Below, one piece after another: positions 1 to 7,794 of a DNA stretch of 57,499 nt. The DNA lies in contig NZ_KE384164.1 of NCBI RefSeq assembly GCF_000424325.1, positions 31,786 to 89,284 of the forward strand, written 5' to 3'. The first letter of the stretch is position 1. Each line of letters starts with the position of its first letter. The DNA is from [Clostridium] clostridioforme AGR2157. Its GTDB lineage: Bacteria > Bacillota > Clostridia > Lachnospirales > Lachnospiraceae. Under the pieces are notes generated by a model, which made no database searches, was not told the origin of the DNA, and saw only the letters and a program-made list of their open reading frames with translations. Made by a program: the position numbers and the translations under genes.

Positions 1-7
1 GTCCAGA

Positions 8-107
8 GTCGAGGCTCGCAAGAGCCTTGTGGATTGAAATATCCAGCGGCATGACATAGGTTTTGGGTGGGATGGTCGAGGCTCGCAAGAGCCTTGTGGA
101 TTGAAAT
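8..107 (+). CRISPR. Leader-distal end of a CRISPR array, type I-C-like repeats
   Basis: Two identical 33-nt repeats lie at 8-40 and 75-107, separated by one 34-nt spacer (41-74). Each repeat holds a stem-loop, AGGCTC and GAGCCT around a GCAA tetraloop, and ends in GGATTGAAAT, the 3' end typical of type I-C repeats. That orientation means transcription runs left to right and the leader and cas genes lie left of the window. No repeat follows 107, so this is the old, trailer end. The last repeat is not degenerate. Subtype is inferred from the repeat alone. Confidence 0.85.
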
Positions 108-227
108 GTAACATGCTTTATATACATATGCTTTTCCTTTCCATCACTGCTGGATATGTGGTTTATTTTAGCTGGCTGATTTCGTGATAGGCTTCCAGAA
201 TACCATTTTTGGCTGCTTTTTATACAG

Positions 228-295
228 TATCAATATCAACACAATACCAACACTAACCCAATACCACCCCAATACTAACACCAATTCTTAATCAT
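228..295 (+). other. G-free, C-rich tract between the CRISPR array and rarA
   Basis: The + strand has no G for 68 nt and about a third of its bases are C. It consists of imperfect CAATACCAAC/CACTAACC repeats. A long unstructured C-rich, G-poor RNA is the kind of sequence Rho binds, so it may end transcripts coming out of the array. It could equally be a neutral low-complexity expansion. The rest of 108-328 holds nothing I recognise apart from the rarA ribosome site. Confidence 0.4.
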
Positions 296-328
296 GCAGA
301 ACCATTTCAGAAAGGAGAGGGAAAAGCC

Positions 329-1645
329 ATGAAACAGATGTCATTATTCGATGACAGAGAAGTATACAATCCCCTGGCCAGCAGGCTGCGTCCGGATGAC
401 CTGGATGGATTTGTGGGACAGGAGCATCTTTTGGGAAAGGGGAAGCTGCTGCGCCAGCTCATAGAGCAGGATAAGATTCCATCCATGATTTTCTGGGGGC
501 CTCCCGGCGTGGGCAAGACCACCCTGGCGGGAATCATTGCAAAGCGGACCAATGCCCAGTTCATTAATTTCAGCGCTGTTACCAGCGGTATCAAGGAAAT
601 CAAGGAGGTCATGGCCCAGGCTGAGAACAGCCGGAGGATGGGAATTAAGACTCTTTTATTTGTGGACGAGATACACCGTTTTAATAAGGCTCAGCAAGAT
701 GCATTTCTCCCTTATGTTGAAAAGGGAAGCATCATTCTGATTGGGGCCACCACGGAGAATCCTTCCTTTGAGATAAACAGCGCTCTCCTGTCACGGTGCA
801 GGGTCTTTGTGCTCCAGGCATTGACGGAGGATGACCTGGCCCGCCTTATAAAGAACGCGCTTAAAAGTCCTAAAGGACTGGGCTATTTGAACGTGGAAAT
901 CACGAACCATATGATCGAAATGATTGCCGGGTTTGCAGACGGGGATGCCAGGACGGCTCTGAACACCCTGGAAATGGCAGTGACAAACGGGGTAATCAGT
1001 CCGGATAAGACCACGGTCACAGAGGATGTGTTGAAGCAGTGCATCGGAAAAAAAAGTCTTTTGTACGATAAGAAAGGGGAAGAACACTACAACCTTATAT
1101 CCGCGCTCCACAAGTCCATGCGCAATTCCGACCCGGACGCAGCCGTATACTGGCTGGCGCGTATGTTGGAAGCTGGGGAGGATCCTCTGTATGTGGCCCG
1201 CAGGCTGGTCCGTTTTGCCAGTGAGGACATAGGGATGGCGGACAGCCAGGCACTGACGCTGGCAGTGTCTGCCTACCAGGCCTGTCATTTTCTGGGAATG
1301 CCCGAATGTAATGTACATCTGAGCCACGCCGTAATTTACCTGTCCATGGCGCCTAAATCCAACTCCGCCTATATGGCCTATGAATCCGCCAAGGCAGACG
1401 CCCAGAACATGCTGGCGGAGCCGGTGCCCCTTACCATACGCAACGCTCCCACCGGACTCATGAAGGACCTGCATTATGGCGACGGCTATGTGTATGCCCA
1501 TGATACAAAGGAAAAGATAGCCCGGATGCAGTGCCTGCCGGACTCCCTGGAGGGAAGAGAATATTACCGTCCTACGGACCAGGGCGCGGAAGAACCTGTA
1601 AAAGGCAGGCTGGAGGAAATCAGAAAGTGGAAGAGGGGGGAATAA
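329..1645 (+). CDS. rarA: Replication-associated recombination protein A (AAA+ ATPase)
   Basis: This 438-residue protein belongs to the RarA/MgsA (YcaJ/YrvN) family, AAA+ ATPases related to clamp loaders that act at stalled replication forks in the cytoplasm. Visible motifs are Walker A GPPGVGKTT (57-65), Walker B LLFVDEIH (109-116), sensor-1 GATTEN (139-144) and the arginine-finger region SRCRVF (about 155-160). The C-terminal half contains the family's helical tetramerisation region (MRNSDPDAAVYWLARML). Length is normal. The ATG at 329 follows an AAAGGAGAGG ribosome site; Met-4 is a weaker alternative start. It stands alone, after a CRISPR array end and before decayed peptidase genes. Confidence 0.95.
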   Translation: MKQMSLFDDREVYNPLASRLRPDDLDGFVGQEHLLGKGKLLRQLIEQDKIPSMIFWGPPGVGKTTLAGIIAKRTNAQFINFSAVTSGIKEIKEVMAQAENSRRMGIKTLLFVDEIHRFNKAQQDAFLPYVEKGSIILIGATTENPSFEINSALLSRCRVFVLQALTEDDLARLIKNALKSPKGLGYLNVEITNHMIEMIAGFADGDARTALNTLEMAVTNGVISPDKTTVTEDVLKQCIGKKSLLYDKKGEEHYNLISALHKSMRNSDPDAAVYWLARMLEAGEDPLYVARRLVRFASEDIGMADSQALTLAVSAYQACHFLGMPECNVHLSHAVIYLSMAPKSNSAYMAYESAKADAQNMLAEPVPLTIRNAPTGLMKDLHYGDGYVYAHDTKEKIARMQCLPDSLEGREYYRPTDQGAEEPVKGRLEEIRKWKRGE

Positions 1646-1692
1646 AGCCCACTGGCTGCTCCCTCCAACCATCCCATATCCCGTTCAATAAG

Positions 1693-1802
1693 TTAAACAA
1701 TCATCAGTTCCTTTGTCATGGTATTCAGGGATTCACAGCCCTTTTCCGTAATCACGATTAAATCCTCTATGCGTATGCCAGACCTTCCCGGCAGGTAAAT
1801 GC
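1693..1802 (-). pseudogene. C-terminal remnant of an M24 (Xaa-Pro) peptidase gene
   Basis: Read on the minus strand from about 1802, the sequence encodes [20 protein letters not shown] and continues EKGCESL...ELMIV before a stop at 1693-1695. This is the conserved C-terminal end of M24 metallopeptidases (Xaa-Pro aminopeptidase/dipeptidase), including the Glu of the RIED motif that binds the second metal. Only about 36 of roughly 360 residues remain. The break lies at about 1801-1803, exactly where a + strand M20 peptidase fragment begins, so a single deletion probably removed the 5' ends of both divergent genes. Confidence 0.75.
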
Positions 1803-2529
1803 CGGGCGGTCCGGGATTATGTGGACAGCCTCGCAACCCCCCAGGATTTTTCGGTTGAGGACAACGGCCATATCGTTGTAAAGGCTGCCGGGAAAACAGC
1901 GCATGCCGCCTTTCCCGAGGGTTCTGACAGCGCGGCGGTGAAGCTGGCCCGTGTGCTGGCCGGAGCCCCCTTCCTGACAGAGGAGGAAAAAGCCTGCTTC
2001 CGGTTCCCGGACCAGGGATTTGCTGATTATTATGGGGAAGGTATGGGCATCGGCTTTGAGGATGGACTGTCCGGCAGGCTTACCCTGGCGGGAGGCATGG
2101 CCAGGGCAGAGAGGGGACGGTTCATACAGAACTTTAATATCCGTTATCCGGTGACGGCCGATGCGGAAGCACTGGTGCGGCAGATGAGCGAGGAAGCCGG
2201 AACATACGGATGGATTCTGGCCTGGAGCCGGGATAACCCGCCCTGTGTCATTACCGGAAAGCCCGGTGGTAAGGGAGCTTACGTCCCTGTGCTGCCAGAT
2301 GCTGGGGACAGAGGCAGAAGCCTACTCCATGGGCGGCGGCACCTACGCCAGGAAGCTGCCAAATGCGGTCGCCTTTGGGCCGGGCATCCGGGGACAGAAA
2401 AAGCCCTGTCCTCCGGGCCACGGCGGCGGCCACCAGCCGGACGAGTGTGTGAAGATTGAAAATCTTACCAATGCCATGGAGATATACATAGAAGCCCTTA
2501 AACGGCTGGATGTTCTGATAGGGGGATAA
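1803..2529 (+). pseudogene. Truncated, frameshifted M20 dipeptidase (PepV-like)
   Basis: The reading starts abruptly at about 1803 ([16 protein letters not shown]) with no start codon or ribosome site. It covers the middle of a PepV-type M20 zinc dipeptidase: [15 protein letters not shown] and then FIQNFNIRYPVTADAEALVRQM, the lid/dimerisation region. At about 2262-2272 the frame changes. The second frame carries the C-terminal signature SMGGGTYARKLPNAVAFGP, the metal-ligand region GGGHQPDE and the terminal helix up to the stop at 2529. The N-terminal catalytic half is gone. With the truncation plus a frameshift it cannot be functional. Confidence 0.8.
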
Positions 2530-2684
2530 CGCAGCCCCTGTTTTCTCCTCCTTATTTTGACTGTAAATATTAAGAAAGCCGTCAGGTCTCTCCCGGCTCT
2601 TATGTGCTATACTAAAACCACCACAACCTGCGCCGGGCGTGCAGGTTTGCAGGAACATGTATATAAAAGGAGGTTTGTGAGGGA

Positions 2685-3473
2685 TTGGAAGAGAACAGGG
2701 AGAAAAAGGAAAAGACAGGCTTTATGGCCCAGGGCAGGTCTGTGCTTATCGCGATCATCGCGGCGCTCAGCGCCATTATCTGCGTCAGCATCTTTACAGG
2801 CGGACTGGTGGATTATAAGAAGAGCGGCGGGGGAAGCGGAATCACGGCCACCGGTTCTGCCAGCTGTGATTTTGAGTCGGACTTGATTGTGTGGAGAGGC
2901 AGCTTTTCTGTCCATGGGAATACGCCCAGGGATGCCTACGCCATCATCAAGAAGGACGCGGAACTGGTAAGGCAGTATCTGAAGGAGAACCAGGTGGCGG
3001 AGGATGAGATGATATTCAGTTCCGTCAACATTTCCCAGACCTATACATCCAGATACGATGACGAGGGCAAATATCTGGGAGATGAGCCGGACGGATATGA
3101 TCTGACCCAGAGTCTGACGGTTTCATCCTATGATATTGACAAGGTGGAAAATATTTCCAGGGATATCACTAAGCTGATTGAATCAGGAGTGGAGTTCGAG
3201 TCTGAGCTGCCGGAGTATTATTACACCAAGCTGGATGAGGTGAAGCTGGATTTGATTGAGAAAGCCACTGCCAATGCAAAGGAGCGCATTGACATCATGT
3301 CTGCCGGTTCAGGAGCTAAGGCAGGCAAGCTGTTAAGCGCGGCCCTGGGCGTGTTCCAGATTACTGCAAAGAATTCCGGGTCGGAATCCTACAGCTACGA
3401 CGGATACCTGGACACCAGCTCCCGGTATAAGACTGCCAATATTACGGTGAGATTGAATTACGCGGCGGAGTAG
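2685..3473 (+). CDS. Membrane-anchored SIMPL-domain protein (DUF541)
   Basis: This 262-residue protein has a short charged N-terminus, one transmembrane helix (about 18-40) and an extracytoplasmic SIMPL/DUF541 domain. The family pattern of ATGSASCDFESDLIVWRGSFSV at the domain start, the long helical middle, and paired segments ending in TANITVRLNYAAE is visible. SIMPL proteins are poorly understood; some are linked to envelope or oxidative stress. The start is a TTG at 2685, chosen because an AAAGGAGG site ends 11 nt upstream and no ATG fits. Upstream are a TATACT at 2608-2613 without a convincing -35 and a small hairpin (2625-2631 with 2641-2647). It is monocistronic, ending at a strong shared terminator. 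Confidence 0.75.
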   Translation: MEENREKKEKTGFMAQGRSVLIAIIAALSAIICVSIFTGGLVDYKKSGGGSGITATGSASCDFESDLIVWRGSFSVHGNTPRDAYAIIKKDAELVRQYLKENQVAEDEMIFSSVNISQTYTSRYDDEGKYLGDEPDGYDLTQSLTVSSYDIDKVENISRDITKLIESGVEFESELPEYYYTKLDEVKLDLIEKATANAKERIDIMSAGSGAKAGKLLSAALGVFQITAKNSGSESYSYDGYLDTSSRYKTANITVRLNYAAE

Positions 3474-3492
3474 CCAATGCAATCGGATCGGC

Positions 3493-3537
3493 AAACGGGC
3501 TGTTTGGGAACAGATTATATTCCCAAACAGCCCGTTT
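3493..3537. terminator. Bidirectional intrinsic terminator
   Basis: A perfect 17-bp inverted repeat (3493-3509 with 3521-3537, 11-nt loop) has A residues on the left and T residues on the right. It sits between the convergent SIMPL and MATE genes and can serve both. Confidence 0.9.
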
Positions 3538-3605
3538 TGTATATTGTTTATCCAAACATAATTTAGCAGTCGGCAATCATCGGCTGCAATCATCGGCTGC
3601 ATTCA

Positions 3606-4967
3606 TCAGGCGGCCGGCTGTCCCAGTGGTTTTATCTTATCCTGATAAATCTTGCGGAACAGGACGGAGCTGAGCACCACAGAGGTGATTTCAGCCAGAG
3701 GCAGGGAGAGCCACACTGCATGCAGTCCAAAGGTCCGGGCAAAAAACCAGGCCAGGGGGAGGATACATACAAGCTGTCTGGCTACGGATATAATAAGGCT
3801 GTATACGCCGTTGCCCAGGGCCTGGAACACGGATCCCACTATGATGCAGTATCCTGCGAACAGGAAGCTGAGGCTGATGATCCGCAGGGCAGGGACGCCG
3901 ATGGACAGCATCTCCTCGTCTGCCTGGAAGAGCATGAGCAGCTGAGGCGTCATAAGATGGAACACCATCAGTCCGATGAGCATGATGCCCACTGCGATGC
4001 CGATGCTCAGCCAGACCGTTTCCATGATGCGCTTTTTGCTGCGGGCCCCGTAATTGTAGGCCACAATGGGTATCATGCCGTTGTTCAGTCCGAATATAGG
4101 CATGAAGATGAAGCTTTGAAGCTTGAAATATACTCCGAATACGGCTACGGCTGTCTCGGAAAATCCAATCAGGATTTTATTCATTCCAAAGGTCATGACA
4201 GAGCTGATGGACTGCATGATTATGGAGGGCACGCCTACCTGGTAGATAATGGAAATAGTCCTCCAGTTAGGGGTGAACGATCTGAAACTAATCCGTACCT
4301 CCTTGTTCTTGGCCTGGTTCAGCACGAGAGCCAGGAACATGGCCACGATCTGGCCGAATACAGTGGCGGCGGCAGCTCCCTGGATTCCCATTTTTGGCAC
4401 TCCAAACAGACCAAAGATAAGAATGGGGTCCAGTATGATATTGATGATGGCGCCGGTGCCCTGTGTAATCATGCAGTAAAAGGTCTGGCCCGTGGACTGG
4501 AGAATCCGCTCGAACATCATTTCCCCAAAGAGCCCGAAGCAGAAGATACAGACAATCTGGAGGTATTGTACGCCGTATTCAATGATGACCGGGTTGTTTG
4601 TCTGGCTTTCAAAGAACAGCCTGGAGCCGAACAGGCCGAAGACTGCAAAGGCCAGGAAGCTTATGAAGGCCAGGAACAGACCGTTGACAGCAGCCAGATT
4701 GGCCGCCTTGGGATTTTTCTCCCCCAGGGAACGGGACAGCAGGGCATTGACGCCCACACAGGTGCCGGCAGAAACTGCAATCAGCAGGTTCTGGATGGGA
4801 AATGCCATGGATACCGCAGTCAGGGCAGCCTGGTTAATCATGGATACAAACACGCTGTCCACGATGTTGTACAGGGCCTGTACCAGCATGGAGATAATCA
4901 TGGGCAGGGACATGGATATGAGCAGCTTATTAATGGGCATGACGCCCATTTTGTTTTCTTGTGACAT
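3606..4967 (-). CDS. MATE family multidrug/cation antiporter
   Basis: A 453-residue integral membrane protein of the MATE (MatE/NorM/DinF) family with about 12 hydrophobic helices in two pseudo-symmetric halves. The first half begins PINKLLISMSLPMIISMLVQ, followed by ALYNIVDSVFV, a family hallmark. The second half repeats the pattern (VGVPSIIMQSISSVMTFGMN). Members export drugs or metabolites in exchange for Na+ or H+. Length is typical and the ATG follows a GAAAGGAAG site. It is a single gene, divergent from the rubredoxin/glutamate-synthase-like gene. Substrate cannot be told from sequence. Confidence 0.9.
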   Translation of the reverse strand: MSQENKMGVMPINKLLISMSLPMIISMLVQALYNIVDSVFVSMINQAALTAVSMAFPIQNLLIAVSAGTCVGVNALLSRSLGEKNPKAANLAAVNGLFLAFISFLAFAVFGLFGSRLFFESQTNNPVIIEYGVQYLQIVCIFCFGLFGEMMFERILQSTGQTFYCMITQGTGAIINIILDPILIFGLFGVPKMGIQGAAAATVFGQIVAMFLALVLNQAKNKEVRISFRSFTPNWRTISIIYQVGVPSIIMQSISSVMTFGMNKILIGFSETAVAVFGVYFKLQSFIFMPIFGLNNGMIPIVAYNYGARSKKRIMETVWLSIGIAVGIMLIGLMVFHLMTPQLLMLFQADEEMLSIGVPALRIISLSFLFAGYCIIVGSVFQALGNGVYSLIISVARQLVCILPLAWFFARTFGLHAVWLSLPLAEITSVVLSSVLFRKIYQDKIKPLGQPAA

Positions 4968-5062
4968 GTAAAGCGACTTCCTTTCTCATTTGTGCATAAA
5001 AGATATTGTAACATTACTTATATTGGTAAGTCAATGACATATGGGGCATAAAACACTGGACA

Positions 5063-5107
5063 TTGTGCGTTGTTTGTGCTATATTTAAAATAGTAATAAT
5101 TACTATT
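5063..5107 (+). promoter_or_regulatory. Promoter overlapped by a Fur-family (Zur/PerR/Fur) operator
   Basis: TTGTGC (5063-5068), 17 nt, then TAAAAT (5086-5091) forms a plausible promoter. Overlapping its -10 and start site is a perfect dyad, AATAGTAAT-a-ATTACTATT (5089-5107). Its core is the 7-1-7 layout of Fur-family operators. By eye it matches the B. subtilis Zur consensus at 12 of 14 positions, and PerR and Fur consensuses at about 10 of 14. Position predicts repression of the downstream gene. Which metal or oxidant sensor binds is undecided. Confidence 0.6.
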
Positions 5108-5139
5108 ATTGACGATAATTAAGAGAAGGGGGAAACATA

Positions 5140-6594
5140 ATGGCAGTATACCGTTGCAGATTCTGTGGTTCTATTTATGATGAGGAAAAGGAGGGGGTAC
5201 CGGTATCCGATTTAAAGGTCTGTCCCGTGTGCATGGTCACGGCTGACAAGCTGGTGAGGACAGAGGACGGAGAGGGCGGAGGAAAGACTCCGGACAGGGA
5301 GAAGGAGGAGCCTGTTAAAAAGGCCGGGACCCGGGAAACATGCGAAGACAGCGTCGGCAGGGCAGAGGAAACCCTAGCCTATGACCCTGAGTATGCCAGG
5401 ACTCAGACCGATGCCCGCTATATGGACGAGATTCACGAGATGGCTGTGAAGGGACAGTCCATCATTGCTGCCATGGGAACCCAGATGCCCATGCCGGGCT
5501 GGGATGACATCCTGTTCCTGGGGGCCCAGCTGAATCCCATGCCCCTTGATGAACACGCTCCGGTAAAAACGGAAACCATCATAGGCAGACATGCGGCCAA
5601 GCCCATGGTGCTGGACCATCCGGTTTATATTTCCCACATGTCCTTCGGCGCCCTTTCCAGGGAGACAAAGACAGCCCTGTCCAGGGGAAGCGCCATGGCC
5701 CGCACAGCCATGTGCTCCGGCGAAGGGGGAATCCTGCCGGAGGAGAAGGCGGCGGCCTATAAGTATATATTTGAATATGTTCCCAACCAGTACAGTGTGA
5801 CGGATGAGAACCTGAGGGAAGCAGACGCCATTGAAATAAAAATCGGGCAGGGCACAAAGCCGGGCATGGGAGGCCACCTGCCCGGAGGCAAGGTTACGCC
5901 GGAGATTGCGGCCATAAGGAATAAACCTTTGGGACAGGACGTCATCAGTCCGTCGCGTTTTACTGGCATTGACACCAAAGAGGATTTGAAGGCCCTGGTG
6001 GACAGGCTGCGCTTTGTATCCGGCGGACGGCCCATCGGCATAAAGATTGCAGCGGGAAGGATTGAGAAGGATTTGGAATTCTGCGTCTATGCCGGACCGG
6101 ATTTTATTACCATAGACGGAAGGGGAGGGGCAACCGGAGCCAGCCCTAAGATTATCAGGGATTCCACCAGCGTACCCACGATTTATGCCCTTTACAGGGC
6201 CAGGAAATACCTGGACCAGACAGGCTGCGGCGCCCAGCTGGTGATAACGGGCGGCCTGCGGGTATCCTCTGATTTTGCAAAGGCACTGGCTATGGGCGCG
6301 GACGCGGTGGCCATCGCTTCCGCGGCGTTGATGGCAGCCGCCTGCCAGCAGTACCGTATATGCGGCACCGGAATGTGTCCCGTGGGCGTGGCGACCCAGG
6401 ACGAGAAGCTGCGCGGCCGCTTTAAGGAGGACGCGGCCGCGCAGAGAGTGGCTAATTTCCTCAGGGTATCCCTGGAGGAGATAAAGACATTTGCCAGGAT
6501 TACAGGACATGACAACATTCACGACATGAATGCGGACGATTTGTGCACGGTCAGCAGGGAGATATCGGAGTTTACCAATATACGCCATGCTTAA
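5140..6594 (+). CDS. Rubredoxin-like/glutamate synthase FMN-domain fusion protein
   Basis: This 484-residue protein starts with a short rubredoxin-like or zinc-ribbon module, C6-X2-C9 and C28-X2-C31. A charged linker follows (about 40-80), then a full glutamate synthase central FMN domain (about 95-470; GQGTKPGMGGHLPGGKV, DGRGGATGASP). Cys 402, 408 and 413 form the C-X5-C-X4-C pattern that holds the 3Fe-4S cluster in glutamate synthases. There is no glutaminase domain, so it cannot release ammonia from glutamine itself; it may be an archaeal-type split GltS subunit or a redox enzyme fed by its own rubredoxin head. It has its own promoter with a Fur-family operator. It ends only 6 nt from the convergent ferritin-like gene. 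Confidence 0.8.
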   Translation: MAVYRCRFCGSIYDEEKEGVPVSDLKVCPVCMVTADKLVRTEDGEGGGKTPDREKEEPVKKAGTRETCEDSVGRAEETLAYDPEYARTQTDARYMDEIHEMAVKGQSIIAAMGTQMPMPGWDDILFLGAQLNPMPLDEHAPVKTETIIGRHAAKPMVLDHPVYISHMSFGALSRETKTALSRGSAMARTAMCSGEGGILPEEKAAAYKYIFEYVPNQYSVTDENLREADAIEIKIGQGTKPGMGGHLPGGKVTPEIAAIRNKPLGQDVISPSRFTGIDTKEDLKALVDRLRFVSGGRPIGIKIAAGRIEKDLEFCVYAGPDFITIDGRGGATGASPKIIRDSTSVPTIYALYRARKYLDQTGCGAQLVITGGLRVSSDFAKALAMGADAVAIASAALMAAACQQYRICGTGMCPVGVATQDEKLRGRFKEDAAAQRVANFLRVSLEEIKTFARITGHDNIHDMNADDLCTVSREISEFTNIRHA

Positions 6595-6600
6595 GGGCGG

Positions 6601-7116
6601 TCAGGAACAATACTCTCCGTAAACCTTTTCAAAAATTTCCACATGCAGCCGTTCATCCAAAATAATGCGCCTTAAGTTTTCGGTGATATTTTCATCCCGT
6701 ATGTAGGAAATCTGGTGCTGGTACTTGCTGATGACTGCCTTTTCCCCGTCGATGACATTGCGCATCAGGGTCCGCAGCTCTCCGGGATACTGGTTGCAGC
6801 TGGGGGACCAGTATATCTTCTTGCATCCGTGCTGGGTCCACAGCCGCGGTTCCTCCCCCAGCTGCAGGGCCAGTTTTCCAAATATCTCCAGATGATGCAT
6901 TTCCACGATGCTGACCTTGTGGAATACGGCGCTGACATCGGGATTGTACTCGGTAATCAGATGGTTGAAGACGTAGAGGGATATGGCGGACATTTCTGAA
7001 TTGCTTCCGCCTATGTTGTCCAACATCACCCTTGCATAGGCCGGATTCCCGGATTCTGCCTTAATGGGTGGATAGGGTGCATCGGAGGAATAATGAAAAT
7101 CATGGATGGATAACAT
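6601..7116 (-). CDS. Ferritin-like diiron-domain protein
   Basis: A 171-residue helical protein with spaced carboxylate/histidine motifs of the ferritin-like (rubrerythrin/bacterioferritin/Mn-catalase) fold: ExxxH in VEMHHLEIFGKLA, Glu in DGEKAVISKYQHQ, and DERLHVEIFEKVYGEY near the C-terminus. These would give a diiron or dimanganese site. I chose the second of two adjacent ATGs (7114-7116), 6 nt after an AAAGGAG site; the longer reading from 7149 would place that ribosome site inside the gene. Likely roles are iron handling or peroxide reduction, which fits the neighbouring rubredoxin-bearing flavoprotein, but no rubredoxin domain is fused here. The exact subfamily is not recognised. Confidence 0.7.
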   Translation of the reverse strand: MLSIHDFHYSSDAPYPPIKAESGNPAYARVMLDNIGGSNSEMSAISLYVFNHLITEYNPDVSAVFHKVSIVEMHHLEIFGKLALQLGEEPRLWTQHGCKKIYWSPSCNQYPGELRTLMRNVIDGEKAVISKYQHQISYIRDENITENLRRIILDERLHVEIFEKVYGEYCS

Positions 7117-7309
7117 CATGAACTCCTTTATATGTATAGTAGTTTCCATATTGCAGTTTATGCAAAGCGGAGCAAAAATATGACATGCCGGGACCTGCTT
7201 TCCATCCGTTTCATGGCGGCAGACACTTTTAATTGTTACAATAAATATTCAGACATGGGCGAATTTATTGTCAAAATATCTAAAATTCATCCCGGAGAAA
7301 TATTTGCCC

Positions 7310-7338
7310 TTGACTTTGAATCAGTGATGTACTATTTT
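7310..7338 (+). promoter_or_regulatory. Promoter of the T-box/aspS-gatCAB transcript
   Basis: TTGACT (7310-7315), 17 nt, TATTTT (7333-7338), placed just before the first paired region of the T-box leader. The stretch 7117-7309 left of it holds no recognised gene or RNA. Confidence 0.55.
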
Positions 7339-7349
7339 AGAAAATAAAT

Positions 7350-7675
7350 AATCAACAGCAATGAAAGAGACTCTGGCCTGAGAAATGTGACAGGAAGGGG
7401 GCGTCACCGACTGAGAGCGCCGCCGGGCAGGACTGGGCTGAGGGAACACTCTGGAGCTGGTATATCGAAGCGGTCAGGGCCGAAACGGAAGATGCCGGGC
7501 AGGATACGGCTGATAGTAGGTATATCCGTTGTACACGTTACGTACATAGAGAGGGGAGCTGGAAACGCAGGGCAGTTTGCTGCGGGACCAGGTCTCAATG
7601 CGGGTGGTACCGCGGGAAATGTCTGAATTTAATCCCGTCCCGGAATGCAGTTACTGTGTTCCGGGGCGTTTTTTA
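7350..7675 (+). promoter_or_regulatory. T-box riboswitch, probably Asn-type, with terminator
   Basis: The canonical T-box core AATGCGGGTGGTACCGCG is at 7597-7614. Its UGGU bulge would pair with an uncharged tRNA acceptor end. It is followed by a terminator (10-bp stem, 7636-7645 with 7659-7668, then T6). The alternative antiterminator uses the T-box segment. The upstream 230 nt form the Stem I-III region. A candidate specifier is AAC (Asn) at 7445-7447, followed by the usual A; this assignment needs folding. Uncharged tRNA should turn on aspS-gatCAB. A T-box on the C. acetobutylicum transamidosome operon has been reported to read two tRNAs, so a second specifier is possible. Confidence 0.9.
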
Positions 7676-7741
7676 TTTGTGGACCAGACAGCCGGCTTAT
7701 GTCCATGGAAAAGAAAATCAACCGGAACCGAAATCCAGTTT

Positions 7742-7786
7742 GCGCGGACATCTAAAGTACAGATGTCAAGTGCTCATAACGAGGAG
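7742..7786 (+). promoter_or_regulatory. Leader element copy A (paired variable stem plus SD tail)
   Basis: GCGC (7742-7745) pairs with GTGC (7770-7773; one G-U). Inside, GACATCT (7747-7753) pairs with AGATGTC (7761-7767) around the 7-nt loop AAAGTAC. The tail TCATAACGAGGAG (7774-7786) contains the aspS Shine-Dalgarno sequence, and the ATG starts 21 nt after the stem. The same architecture occurs at 28785-28843 and 38958-39032. Function unknown. Confidence 0.7.
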
Positions 7787-7794
7787 AGAGTGCC

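Noticed and set aside
2557-2613. TTGACT and TATACT before the SIMPL gene taken as one promoter
   Set aside because: They are about 45 nt apart, far too wide for a single promoter.
3720-4964. 414-codon open reading frame on the + strand opposite the MATE gene
   Set aside because: It is rich in His, Asp, Gly and Gln with no membrane or domain pattern, has no ribosome site, and mirrors the codons of a clear transporter gene on the other strand.
5374-6588. 404-codon reading frame opposite the glutamate-synthase-like gene
   Set aside because: It is an antisense shadow; the sense frame has full family motifs and a promoter.
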